Shown here: piece after piece, positions 9,310-19,847 of the stretch
How positions within the stretch are numbered: the first letter of the stretch is position 1
How the letters are laid out: each line of letters opens with the position of its first letter
Assembly: GCA_963765875.1 (NCBI GenBank)
Contig: CAVXYK010000007.1
Coordinates: forward strand, 248,001 to 312,000
Source of the DNA: JAWKOK01 sp963765875
GTDB lineage: Bacteria > Chloroflexota > Anaerolineae > Caldilineales > Caldilineaceae
DNA length: 64,000 nt
Direction: 5' to 3'
The notes under the pieces: generated by a model
The model's input: only the letters and a program-made list of their open reading frames with translations
Told to the model about the DNA's origin: nothing
Databases searched by the model: none
Translations under genes and position numbers: made by a program

Positions 9310-10229
9310 CTACTCACTCAAAAACTGGTCACTCAACGACTGGACGAATTCCTCACTCACGATCTCCAGAAAATCGCCGGGGTCATCCAAATTGGTCAGC
9401 AATGCCATGCCGGCGTTTGCTGCGGGCACAATGACCAACGTTGCGCTGAAATTGTCGTAACTGCCATCATGCCAGATGAGATCGACACCGTCTATCGTTT
9501 GCATCCCCAGCCCATTCCTTAGGCGCCGCCGCTTTCATCATCTTCTATCTGCGGTCGCCAAGTTTCGGTAAGATTCTCTGCTGAGACAACCCGCGTGCCA
9601 TTGAGGGCGAGGCCGCGCCTAACCTGGGTACTCATGTATTCGGCCATATCCAGCACGCTGGCTTTGATGGAGCCTGAAGGGGCTAGCGGGTCGCCGCTGA
9701 AGTCGTAAGACTCAACCGAGATTACATCTCCATCATCGTCGAATATGTGCGAAGCTGAATGATTGGGGTTGGCTTGTGCCGCCTCTACCGAAAGTGTTGC
9801 CGTAGGCATGCCAATTGGATCGAATATTCGCTCTTGAAGCGATTGAACGTATCCTTCGTAGAGTCGGTCCGGGTCGCCGCCGGCAGCCAGTACGCCGATG
9901 TAGGTGGAGCCAATGTGAAACAGCGTCTCCGGCGTGATCGGCTCGTCGCCGTTCACATCACGTACGCCAAACCCCTTGGCGAGAATGATCTCTTCGCCCT
10001 GAACAATCGTCGCGGCCACGCCGGGGATCTCAGAATCCAGTCTTTCTTGTTCGATGAAGTCAGCAAATTCATCCAGCTGTTCGCCGTCCAACGTGACCTG
10101 CGCAGCGATGTGCGACGGTTCTTGATCAAGTTGTTCGGCCGGTGCAACTGCGGACTCGTTGCCGTTGCATGCAGAGATCATTATGGCCAATAGCAGCGAG
10201 ACGATGATGGCTCTCAAGACTGTTGCCAT
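9310..10229 (-). pseudogene. Serine hydrolase / class C beta-lactamase-like lipoprotein, degraded
   Basis: Residual beta-lactamase/serine-hydrolase family lipoprotein. The N-terminus is a lipoprotein signal (LLLAIMISAC) with a normal start of the domain (PGVAATIVQGEEIILAKGFGVRD). The motif that should carry the catalytic Ser-x-x-Lys is cut: LFHIGST is joined directly to YIGVLAAGGDPDRLYEGY, a segment that normally lies ~100 residues later. The Lys and the Tyr-x-Asn motif are therefore deleted. The 236-residue frame stops at 9519, and the C-terminal part (MQTIDGVDLIWHDGSYDNFSA) continues in another frame at 9310-9504, so there is also a frameshift near 9510. The deletion cannot be a single sequencing slip, so this gene is truly dead. 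It is 49 bp downstream of the mtnA-like gene. Confidence 0.85.
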
Positions 10230-10278
10230 GGATTTCCTCTGATTGTGTTTAATTCATTTTGAGCGGATGCAACCCATT

Positions 10279-11403
<1,125 letters not shown>

Positions 11404-11937
11404 GGGAAGCCTCCAGGTTTCATGTATGAGCCTTGATACATTGCGCGCAAATATTCGTTGAATTGTTCGGCGCGCAAGGGTATCCGATCAGGCAACTGGG
11501 CGGTGCAAATGGGTTTTCGCTGGTTCGCCGCCGACTAGAATCCCAATGTATCACGAGCACGTAGGATTGTCCCGTTGGGACTTCCTCGATTCCTCGACCG
11601 CGCATCAGGAGGATCGCGAACCCATCGAGGATAGATAGCTCAAGTCTTGGTTAGCCTGCGCAGAGGGCCGCAAGATCGACCGAAAAGGAAGATTGTGAAA
11701 TTTTTTACACACGCTCTGATTTCTCAGAACCTAGACATTGATGTAATATGTTGCCGAGGTGGTGGCGGACTGTGCCATCGCAGTTTTACGAAAAATCTGC
11801 AACAGGAAATTCTGAAATTGATCGACGGTTTTCTCCTTAGATCGAGATCGGAAAACTGCAGACTGGTGTGCGATATTTTTGTGTTGCACATTCGAAGTAT
11901 GTCGTAATTTGAAGGAACACGAGCAAAGGAGCCGAAC
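11404..11937. other. 534 bp divergent intergenic region between mtnA-like gene and pckA
   Basis: No gene supported. The region must contain the divergent promoters of both genes, but I cannot point to convincing -35/-10 pairs. It includes an AT-richer stretch near 11695-11720 and the pckA Shine-Dalgarno sequence aaaggag at 11925-11931. The reading frame at 11647-11907 has no family resemblance. Confidence 0.5.
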
Positions 11938-13548
11938 ATGCACCAAGAGCACCCTTCTGAGTCCAGCCATAGCGCGGTCGGGCTGGAAACCCACGGAATC
12001 AGTAACCTGCGCGCGGTCTACTGGAATCTCTCCACGCCCGAACTCTATGAAGAAATTGTCAAGCGTCGCGAAGGCATCATCGCCCATCTCGGGCCGATGG
12101 TTGTGAGAACCGGCGAGTTCACAGGTCGCTCCCCAAAAGATAAATTCGTCGTCAAGGAACCGACCACCGAGGACAATATCTGGTGGGGCGATGTCAATGT
12201 GCCCTATGATGAAGATCTTTTTGACGAGTTGCATCGGCGTATGCTCTCCTACCTGCAACTCAAGGATGTCTTCGTGCAGGATTGTTGGTCCGGCACCGAT
12301 CCGGAGTATCGCATGCCGGTGCGTATGATCACGCAGTATGCCTGGCATAGCCTGTTTGTCCGCAACATGTTTGTTTTGGCAACGCCTGAAGAGCAGGCAA
12401 CTCACAAACCTGAATTTGTGGTCATTGACTGCCCCGGCTTCCATGCTTTCCCGGAGCATGACAAGACCCGTTCCGACGTCTTCATTATTGTGAATTTCAA
12501 GAAGCGAATGGTGCTCATTGGCGGTAGTGAGTACGGCGGCGAGATGAAGAAATCTGTCTTCAGCGCCATGAACTACTACCTGCCGCTGCAGGATGTCATG
12601 GCCATGCACTGCTCCGCCAACGTCAGCCCGGACGGCGTCTCGGCCCTCTTCTTCGGCTTGAGCGGCACCGGCAAGACCACGCTCTCCGCAGATGCCAGCC
12701 GCACACTGATCGGTGATGACGAACACGGTTGGAGCGACAGTGGCATCTTCAACTTTGAAGGTGGCTGTTACGCCAAGACAATCAATCTGTCCGAAGAGGC
12801 CGAACCTGAGATCTATGGTACGACGCGCCGCTTCGGCACAATTCTGGAAAATGTCGGCATTGACGCCAACACGCGCCGTGTCGATCTGGATGACGTCTCG
12901 CTGACTCAGAATACGCGTGCTGCTTATCCGATCTCTCACATTCCTAACGCTTCCAAGACCGGTCGTGCAGGTCATCCCAAGAACATCATGTTCTTGACCG
13001 CCGACGCATTCGGCGTTCTGCCTCCAATCTCTAAACTGACGCCCGAACAGGCCATGTACCACTTCATCTCCGGCTACACCGCCAAGGTCGCCGGCACCGA
13101 ACGTGGCGTTACCGAACCCGAGGCCACCTTCAGCGCCTGTTTCGGCGCTCCGTTTATGCCGCTGCATCCCAGCGTCTATGCCGAGCTCCTGGGCAAGAAG
13201 ATTGCCGAGCATGATGTGAACGTCTGGCTTATCAACACCGGTTGGACCGCCGGCCCCTACGGCGTCGGCCACCGCATGCCGATCAAGGACACCCGTGCCC
13301 TGGTCAACGCTGCCCTGGATGGCGAACTGGATGATGTCGAGACCGTTGAAGACAAGATCTTCGGACTGCACATTCCGGTCAGTTGCCCGGGCGTCGACAG
13401 CAACGTGATGATTCCCAAGAACACCTGGTCTGATGGCGCTGCCTACGATGAGACCGCACGCAAGCTGGCTGCCATGTTCAATGAGAACTTCAAGACCTTC
13501 GCCGACGGCACGCCTGATGAGATCATCGAAAAGGGCGGACCGAAATAA
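11938..13548 (+). CDS. pckA: Phosphoenolpyruvate carboxykinase (ATP)
   Basis: Converts oxaloacetate and ATP to phosphoenolpyruvate and CO2, the entry step of gluconeogenesis. The 536 residues match the family. It has RTGEFTGRSPKDKFVV near residue 55-70, the family signature around the metal site (FGLSGTGKTTLSAD, Lys246 in the P-loop), LIGDDEHGWSDSGIFNFEGG, and a C-terminal nucleotide-binding region (NTGWTAGPYGVGHRM). The start has aaaggag 6 bases upstream. A perfect 30 bp palindrome at 13678-13707 follows as terminator. A 673-residue open frame on the other strand is a shadow. Confidence 0.97.
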   Translation: MHQEHPSESSHSAVGLETHGISNLRAVYWNLSTPELYEEIVKRREGIIAHLGPMVVRTGEFTGRSPKDKFVVKEPTTEDNIWWGDVNVPYDEDLFDELHRRMLSYLQLKDVFVQDCWSGTDPEYRMPVRMITQYAWHSLFVRNMFVLATPEEQATHKPEFVVIDCPGFHAFPEHDKTRSDVFIIVNFKKRMVLIGGSEYGGEMKKSVFSAMNYYLPLQDVMAMHCSANVSPDGVSALFFGLSGTGKTTLSADASRTLIGDDEHGWSDSGIFNFEGGCYAKTINLSEEAEPEIYGTTRRFGTILENVGIDANTRRVDLDDVSLTQNTRAAYPISHIPNASKTGRAGHPKNIMFLTADAFGVLPPISKLTPEQAMYHFISGYTAKVAGTERGVTEPEATFSACFGAPFMPLHPSVYAELLGKKIAEHDVNVWLINTGWTAGPYGVGHRMPIKDTRALVNAALDGELDDVETVEDKIFGLHIPVSCPGVDSNVMIPKNTWSDGAAYDETARKLAAMFNENFKTFADGTPDEIIEKGGPK

Positions 13549-13677
13549 GTCTAGGTCTGACCATGCAGAAGACGGACGACTCGTCAACCGGCGTACCCAC
13601 TTCGTTGTCGTGGTTACTGCAGCAACGTAAATATGTGTGCGAAGACGGTCGATCGTCCCAATAACTGAAAGATCGGA

Positions 13678-13707
13678 GAAGGGGATGAGTTGCAACTCAT
13701 CCCCTTC
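13678..13707 (+). terminator. Terminator after pckA
   Basis: A perfect 30-base palindrome (gaaggggatgagttg / its complement) followed by tttatt, 130 bp after the pckA stop. The absence of an unpaired loop means the centre must melt to a 4-base loop. Confidence 0.7.
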
Positions 13708-13817
13708 TTTATTAGAATCAACATATCTAGAATCAAGAAACGAATCGGTCAAAGTATGCTACAGACCACTTTGTCCCCTTTCGCCTGCTCTTCAATGAGC
13801 TGACAGGCAGATCAATC

Positions 13818-15470
13818 GTGGCGTTTCCCAACGTTTTTCAGCTAAAAGACAATATCAAACGCTTCGACGAGATCGTGCGCGTCCTGGCCAAATACGGTCT
13901 GGCTGAGTGGATATCCGAGGACACGCCGGGCATCATTCGCCGCCGCTTCGAGACGTCTGAAGGCGTCAACGTCGCCGATCTTCCATTTGAAGTTCGCCTG
14001 CGTCTGGCGCTCACCGAATTGGGCACGACGTTTATCAAGCTGGGTCAGATGTTGAGCACGCGATCCGACATCGTTGGGCCGGAGTTGGCGAATGAGCTCG
14101 CCTCGCTCCAGTCTGATACGCCGGCAGATCCGCCTGATATCGTGCGCGCAACCGTTGAGTCAGAGCTGGGCATGGCGGTTGAGGAAGTTTTTGCTGAGTT
14201 CGACTTCAAGGCATTGGCATCGGCATCGGTGGGACAGGTGCATCTGGCCACCTTGATGGACGGCACCAAGGTGGTTGTCAAGGTGCAACATGCGGGCATC
14301 GAAGAGAAGGTGCGGGGCGATCTCGCTATCCTCGGTACGCTCTCCGGTTGGGCTGAGAACAACAGCCAAGAACTTGCTCGATACAAGCCTTCGGCGACGG
14401 TGACGGAATTCCGCCGCAGTCTGTTGCGTGAACTCGATTTTGGTATTGAGCTCAGCAATATGGCGCAGTTCACTCGGACCTTTGAAGAGTATCCGGCAGT
14501 GCATATCCCGTCGAGCTATCCTGAATATTCCTCACGTCGAGTGCTCACCATGGAACGGCTCTATGGTCGTAGCGTCGCTGACGCTGAGGCCTTGCGCGCC
14601 GAGGGCATAGACCTGGTTTCTATCGCCAGTCAGTTTGCCGACGCCATGCTCAAGATGATCTTCCAGGATGGCTTCTACCACGCCGATCCGCATCCCGGCA
14701 ATATCTTTCTGCTCGATGATGGACAACTCGGTCTCTTGGATTGCGGCAAAGTGGGGCGTGTGGATGAACGCAGCCAGGATGAGTTCATCAACATCGTCCA
14801 GGCTTTCATGACCGGCGACGCCGACCGTCTGACCGACGAGATTCTTCAGATGTGCGATGTGCCGCCGGATATCGATCGCAGCGCCTATAGCGCCGACGTT
14901 GCCGAGTTTGTGGCCGAGTATCGTAACAAGCAGGGCGCTGAGCTGGAGATCAGCCGTGCCTTCACGGACATGTTTAGCATCATTCGTCGCTACTATTTGG
15001 CCGTTCCCGGAAGAGTCAGCATGCTGTTGATCGTGATTGGTCAGCTGGAGGGAACTGCCCGCCTGCTGGACCCGGATTTTAACTTGACCGAGGCGATGGG
15101 CAACTATCGCAATGAGTTGATCTGGAAGCGCTTTTCTCCGGAGCGATTGCTGCGCCAGAGCATGCGTGTCTATCGTGACTATGATCGCCTATTTCGATCG
15201 ATGCCTCGCGATCTCTTCAACATCATGGGCAGAATTGAGCGCGGCGAACTCAGGATTCAGGTACAGCAGAGTGGTCTGGATGGCCCGACCAACCGGCTGA
15301 TCTACGCCCTTGTCATCTGTTCGTTGATCCTCGCTTCATCTCTGCTGCTCAGCATGCAGGCGCCACCGACCCTCTGGGGCATCTCTGTCTTTGGCTTCCT
15401 GGCCTTGATGCTCGCCTTTTTCATGGGCGTCTATCTCTTCGTCGGCATCCGTCGTTCGGGCAACCTTTAG
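13818..15470 (+). CDS. ABC1/UbiB-family atypical kinase
   Basis: A membrane-associated protein of the UbiB/ADCK family, whose members support isoprenoid-quinone or lipid biosynthesis. 550 residues. The KxGQ motif is at FIKLGQMLSTR (Lys74-Gln77). The A-rich nucleotide loop is ALASASVGQVH, with Lys155 in VVVKVQ. The catalytic loop is HADPHPGNIFLL (residues 288-299). The metal-binding motif is LLDCGKVG, so the usual Asp-Phe-Gly is Asp-Cys-Gly (Asp308-Gly310). Two C-terminal transmembrane helices complete the family plan. The start is GTG at 13818 with only a weak upstream purine tract. Confidence 0.9.
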   Translation: MAFPNVFQLKDNIKRFDEIVRVLAKYGLAEWISEDTPGIIRRRFETSEGVNVADLPFEVRLRLALTELGTTFIKLGQMLSTRSDIVGPELANELASLQSDTPADPPDIVRATVESELGMAVEEVFAEFDFKALASASVGQVHLATLMDGTKVVVKVQHAGIEEKVRGDLAILGTLSGWAENNSQELARYKPSATVTEFRRSLLRELDFGIELSNMAQFTRTFEEYPAVHIPSSYPEYSSRRVLTMERLYGRSVADAEALRAEGIDLVSIASQFADAMLKMIFQDGFYHADPHPGNIFLLDDGQLGLLDCGKVGRVDERSQDEFINIVQAFMTGDADRLTDEILQMCDVPPDIDRSAYSADVAEFVAEYRNKQGAELEISRAFTDMFSIIRRYYLAVPGRVSMLLIVIGQLEGTARLLDPDFNLTEAMGNYRNELIWKRFSPERLLRQSMRVYRDYDRLFRSMPRDLFNIMGRIERGELRIQVQQSGLDGPTNRLIYALVICSLILASSLLLSMQAPPTLWGISVFGFLALMLAFFMGVYLFVGIRRSGNL

Positions 15471-15670
15471 CGCTCGTCCGGTATTGCTAGGCTTCGCTCC
15501 AAATGACAATACGACACCGCACACTCCACTCGAAAACCCCACGCACACACGATGGCGTAATTGGATCTACGGTTCGGTCGGTCACGCGAGCAGCGTGACA
15601 AGCCTCAATAACCAAACTGAAGCCACGACGGGCATCAATACTCTTGCTACCCTCACCGTTCAGCGTGCAC

Positions 15671-15726
15671 GCCCACGTGGACCGGGTCAGTACCATCGGC
15701 GCATCAATCTGACCCTTCACGTGGGC
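15671..15726. repeat. Bulged inverted repeat between convergent genes
   Basis: gcccacgtggaccgggtcag (15671-15690) pairs imperfectly with ctgacccttcacgtgggc (15709-15726). It lies between the ends of the UbiB gene and the MFS gene and may act on either as a terminator, but no T-tract is clear. Confidence 0.4.
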
Positions 15727-15738
15727 CTGCAACTAATC

Positions 15739-17124
15739 CTAGCCGTCCGATGCTGCACCAGACGCAGCAATCGATGCTGTTGCATCGAACTGTACGGTTT
15801 GGCTGCGCGGTTCATTGACGATAAATACCATCATGCCGAGCGCAAACAGCGCGAAGAAGGCTGAAACGGCAAAAAGCGAATTGTAGCCGATCAGCGCGAT
15901 GGCTCCTCCGATGAGCGGGGCTAGGATTCCGCCGATCCCCATGGTTGTATTGGCAATGCCCACATAGGTCGGACGATGTTCCGCTCGTGAGAATTCCAGG
16001 TTGATGAGAATACCGGACACAATCATGATGCCTCCCGAAATGCCGATCAGGAGGAAGACTAGATTGAAGAGCAGCGGATCCGGCGCCCACCAGGCCAGTG
16101 CGTAGGCTGCGGCCAACGATAGCAGTCCGGTCTGGAGCGCCAGTTTGTGACCAAAGCGGTCCGCAATAAAGCCTGCGATCAGATTGCCAATGGTCTGCCC
16201 GATCAAGAGCGCGGCAGTGAAATAGCCGACGGTACTGTCCGCCAGATTCCAGCGATAGATGGCGGCAACTGTTACAAAGCCGGCGGCCATGTTGCCCAGA
16301 CTGGAGAGCAGCCGGGCGATCAGATAGTTGCGGAAATTGCGGTCGCCGCGAATGATAACGATGATCTTCTGCAATGATTGGCCGCTCTTTTGCTGCTTGA
16401 CGGCCTCAGGCACGACGTGGGCCGGCTCACGCGTCATCGCAATGAAGATCCAACTGATCGTAATGAAGAACGCAGCGATGGTGAAGGCCCAGAAGAAGTT
16501 CATGGGAAAGACGAATGCACCTAGCAACCATCCGCTGAAGATGGCGCCGACTGCGCCCAGCCCTGTGCCCACGAAGGATGTGATGCCGAAGAAGCGGGCA
16601 CGTCTGTCGAGCGGGAAGATGCGAGCGAGCATGTCTGCCCAGGCAGGACCGATAGCGCCGGCCCCCAGCCCGTGGGCGGTATAGGCCAGCAGAAAGATCA
16701 CCAGAGCAAGGGTTGGTGACCATAGGCTGATCAATGCCGCAAGCGGCAGAAACCAGAGTGGCAGGCGCTCAGTGAAAAGCCCGAGATTGACCACGACCGG
16801 TTTATTGCGCGCAAGTCGTTCGGTCGGCCCGGCGGCCAGCAACTGGGGAAGATACCAACTCGATTGGCCGATTACTGCGAGCAGAGCAATGGGCAAGGGA
16901 TTGCTGCTGAGTTTACTGACAAACAAGGGTAAGATCGTGGCATAGGAGATGAAGCTAAGGCCAAACCAGAAGGTCGCGCCATCCATGAAATTGACTGCGA
17001 AATTCCAACGATAGTTCTTTTTTGCCTCGGCCTCGATTTCCTCGTCATTAAGCGGCGTCACTGCCCGATCAACTTCCAGCAGGCGACGCATTGCCCGGCG
17101 CCACCGTGCACCCTGTACAGCCAT
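15739..17124 (-). CDS. Major facilitator superfamily transporter
   Basis: A 461-residue protein with 12 predicted membrane helices in the MFS arrangement. Visible are the loop after TM2 (AGPTERLARNKPVVVNLG) and the matching second-half loop FIADRFGHKLALQTGLL. The N-terminal ~35 residues are a charged cytoplasmic extension. Substrate is unknown. Its start shares one base with the stop of the DUF190-CBS gene upstream, so translation is probably coupled and it belongs to the crcB operon. Confidence 0.85.
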   Translation of the reverse strand: MAVQGARWRRAMRRLLEVDRAVTPLNDEEIEAEAKKNYRWNFAVNFMDGATFWFGLSFISYATILPLFVSKLSSNPLPIALLAVIGQSSWYLPQLLAAGPTERLARNKPVVVNLGLFTERLPLWFLPLAALISLWSPTLALVIFLLAYTAHGLGAGAIGPAWADMLARIFPLDRRARFFGITSFVGTGLGAVGAIFSGWLLGAFVFPMNFFWAFTIAAFFITISWIFIAMTREPAHVVPEAVKQQKSGQSLQKIIVIIRGDRNFRNYLIARLLSSLGNMAAGFVTVAAIYRWNLADSTVGYFTAALLIGQTIGNLIAGFIADRFGHKLALQTGLLSLAAAYALAWWAPDPLLFNLVFLLIGISGGIMIVSGILINLEFSRAEHRPTYVGIANTTMGIGGILAPLIGGAIALIGYNSLFAVSAFFALFALGMMVFIVNEPRSQTVQFDATASIAASGAASDG

Positions 17125-18414
17125 TAGGTCTCCAGTCCAGATTGTCCAACGATCCCATTGAGCAGACTTGTTCTGCCAAGTAGCCCGATCAAGCGTCTCT
17201 CATCATCAACTACCGGCAACCGTTTGATCTGATGACGTAGCATCAACCGCAGCACCTCATCTAGCGGCGCTTGGGCAGTAACGGTGAAAACGGGCGAGGT
17301 CATGAGATCGGCCGCGGTTTCATCCCGATTGAGTATGGCTTGATCGGTTGTCGTCTCTCCTGTTACCAGCCCGCGAAGTCGGTGCAGCAGGGTTGGGTCC
17401 TCACGATCCTGGCTTCGGCGCACTATGTCGCCGTCGGTGATGATACCGATTATTCTGTTGCTGCTATCGACGACCATGACGCGTTGCTGGTGGGAGCGTT
17501 CGAGCGCTTCCACGACGTCTTCCAGTGAAGCCTCCGGCCCGACGGTGGACGGAGAGGCGTTCATCAACTCGGTGATGGAATTGCCATGTCGAGGGCGCTC
17601 CTGTTGCGCTGAGTCCTCAAGCGAACCATGGTATTCGAGTGTACGTAGAACGTCCAGTCGTGTGACAAGACCGACCAGATGGCCGCTTGACATCCACGAC
17701 AGGCAGGCGCTTCAGGTCATGAAGATTCATCTTGACGATAAGTTTTCGAAGTGTCTCATCTGCGCTAACTTCGATGACGGGCTCAGTCATGATATCTGCA
17801 GCCGTAACTGGCGACGAGGCTAACTCAATAAATTGGGCACGCAGCTTGTCGGCAGGAATCGTACCGTACAGCCCCAGGCGCGCAAGCAGGTTGGCGTGTT
17901 TGAGCAGATCGCCGTCAGTGATGATGCCGACGACACAGTGATCGGCGTTCACAACCGGTAGACATCGGTAGCCCCGCTCAATCAGCAGCGTGATGATGCC
18001 GGCTACGGGCGTCTCCGGTGCGACCGTTGTCACCGACGTGCGCATGATGTTGCCGACGCTCTGCTCCAACGGATCGGGACGACGACCGGCTGCATATTGT
18101 ATGACCTCGACTTCATTGATCGTGATGAGCCCGTCGCCGACCATGGCTCGCACCAATGGCATCAACCTATCGATCTGTTCAGAATGGTCTACCCATTCCA
18201 ATTTGATCGGCAGGTCGGATGAAAGTTCGATGATATTGGCGGTATGAATACGGCTGCGTGCGCCATAGCCGGCCAGGCCGCGGCTAACGGTCGCCCCCAT
18301 GGCTCCTTCTCTTCGCAGAAACTCAAGCAGGGCTACATAGAGCGGTTTTCCTTGATGTCGATTATCTTCGCCGATGTAGATTGCCACGCAAAGTGCTTTA
18401 CCCTGCATCTGCAT
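17124..18414 (-). CDS. DUF190 + four CBS-domain protein (frame broken near 17690)
   Basis: An N-terminal DUF190 domain (residues ~1-105, IYIGEDNRHQGKPLYVALLEFL) is followed by CBS repeats (TVAPETPVAGIITLLIERGYRCLPVV and VSADETLRKLIVKMNLHDLKRLPVVD). The same frame then ends in a non-homologous tail, while the neighbouring frame continues with SGHLVGLVTRLDVL and two more CBS repeats to 17124. One extra base near 17685-17692 explains this, so it was one ~430-residue protein. CBS domains bind adenosyl nucleotides and DUF190 proteins are PII-like; DUF190 genes are commonly beside crcB. The ATG at 18414 is set by a perfect aggaggt Shine-Dalgarno at 18421-18427. The crcB stop is 14 bp upstream. Confidence 0.85.
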
Positions 18415-18428
18415 AGAAAAACCTCCTG

Positions 18429-18809
18429 CTAGAATCCGATAAGCCGTGCTAAATAGATGCCGAGCAACGCAAACAGAAGCCCGATGGCGATGTTGCCGAA
18501 AATATCGACAAGTCCAAGCCAAACATTGCCGGAACGGATGAGAAGCAAGCTTTCGACGGCATAGGTCGAAAACGTGGTGTACGAGCCCAGAAAACCCGTC
18601 GCGATGAAGAGGCGCATCTCTGGAGACGATATGAAGCGGGCGGTGGTTAGCTCAAGCACAAAACCGAGCAGTAGGCTACCGGTTACATTGACAATAAACG
18701 TCCCAAAGGGAAAGGCAATACCAAAGCGTTCGGCTGCCCAGATGCTTACCAAGAAGCGGGCGTTTGCACCCAGGGCTGCGCCGGCAGCTATCCAGAGAAA
18801 ACGATACAC
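18429..18809 (-). CDS. crcB: Fluoride channel CrcB/Fluc
   Basis: A small inner-membrane fluoride channel that exports F-. 126 residues with four helices. Motifs are GANARFLVS, FIVNVTGSLLLGF and GFLGSYTTFSTYAVE, which carries the pore Phe and Thr/Ser residues (family pattern GFLGGFTTFST). It is the first gene of a minus-strand group with DUF190-CBS and MFS. Many bacteria place two crcB genes together as a heterodimer; only one is seen here. No fluoride riboswitch could be recognised upstream. Confidence 0.93.
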   Translation of the reverse strand: MYRFLWIAAGAALGANARFLVSIWAAERFGIAFPFGTFIVNVTGSLLLGFVLELTTARFISSPEMRLFIATGFLGSYTTFSTYAVESLLLIRSGNVWLGLVDIFGNIAIGLLFALLGIYLARLIGF

Positions 18810-19139
18810 GAGAAGCCTATTCTGTACATAATTTGATGATTGCCTGCAATCGACATTCAGGGTGGCCGAGCGCCGTCAAACCCCCTGTGTTGAATTCTAT
18901 CAGATGACTGTTGGAATGCTCAACTAGGGCTTGGCTGACTCACGAAGGGAGACTGAGAGGAACGTGTCGGCATGGGCCGGTAGCGTGGCGGGCACAATCT
19001 CTCTGTCTTTACGAAAACAGCTTTGTTGGAAGGTCAATCGCTGTGGTATGATTCCCGTGGTTTCTGGAAGTTTTTCGTGCAATCTTCATCCCATGCGTAG
19101 TTTTCCACATCCATCGGTACAAGAGTGAAAGGTTGAACA
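18810..19139. other. 330 bp divergent intergenic region
   Basis: Lies between crcB (minus) and the RDD gene (plus), and must hold both promoters. No RNA element, repeat or gene was recognised. Confidence 0.4.
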
Positions 19140-19778
19140 ATGAGCGTTAATAGAGCAGTTGTTGACGCGTCAAATCGGGTTCGAGTGATTGGGTTTGGCC
19201 GTCGCCTCGGTGCAATGCTGATCGACGCCATCATCATCGCGTTTTTGACCTTTACCGTTTCGTTCTTGATTGGCTTTGTCTTCTTATTCTTTGATATGTT
19301 TGTTCAGAGTCAGGACACCTTGCTTCAGCCAATCATCGCCATTACCGGTATTGCCTTCTCATTTTTCTATTGGATCGGGAGTTGGTCGGCCAATGGACAG
19401 AGCATTGGGCAGTCGACACTAGGTATGACCGTTGTTGGTCGTGACGGCCGAAAATTGTCAAAGGGAAAGGCTTTATTGCGTTATTTCGGTTTCATAATCA
19501 GTTCACTTTTTTTTGGGCTGGGCTTTGTCTGGGTTGCCTTTGATAAAAAGCGTCAGGGCTGGCACGACAAGATCGCAGGCAGCTATGTGGTCGATATGGA
19601 TGACGATTTCCCCTCAGACGCCGATGTGGAGTTTGTACCCAGCGATCATGGACATCCCTGGATCCTGGCGATCGTCTGGGCCATCGTTGCCATCGCCACC
19701 CCGGTCGGCGGTGTTGCGATGTATTTGACACTGGGGCCTGCAGTTGGTCGATTCATGGTGAATCTAATCGGACAATAG
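19140..19778 (+). CDS. RDD-family membrane protein
   Basis: A 212-residue RDD-family protein. The signature Arg-Asp-Asp pattern is present: GFGRRLGAMLIDAIII in the first helix and FDKKRQGWHDKIAGSYVV after the third. Four to five membrane helices are predicted. RDD proteins are proposed to be ion transporters or transporter accessories; the substrate is unknown. The protein ends with an extra helix after a ~30-residue acidic linker (residues ~155-180). A second, unrelated-looking RDD gene is at 37562-38179. The spacing to the next gene (69 bp) permits co-transcription. Confidence 0.85.
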   Translation: MSVNRAVVDASNRVRVIGFGRRLGAMLIDAIIIAFLTFTVSFLIGFVFLFFDMFVQSQDTLLQPIIAITGIAFSFFYWIGSWSANGQSIGQSTLGMTVVGRDGRKLSKGKALLRYFGFIISSLFFGLGFVWVAFDKKRQGWHDKIAGSYVVDMDDDFPSDADVEFVPSDHGHPWILAIVWAIVAIATPVGGVAMYLTLGPAVGRFMVNLIGQ

Positions 19779-19847
19779 GTTCGCCGTTTAGCAAATAGAA
19801 ACAGAACTGTGAAGTTGAATTTGCAGATACACATAAGGAGTTATGCA

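Noticed and set aside
11731..13752. 673-residue open frame opposite pckA
   Set aside because: It mirrors the codon pattern of pckA and has no family motifs or start signal.
18810..18960. Possible fluoride riboswitch upstream of crcB
   Set aside because: The reverse complement has no match I can recognise to the crcB motif core, so no RNA was called.
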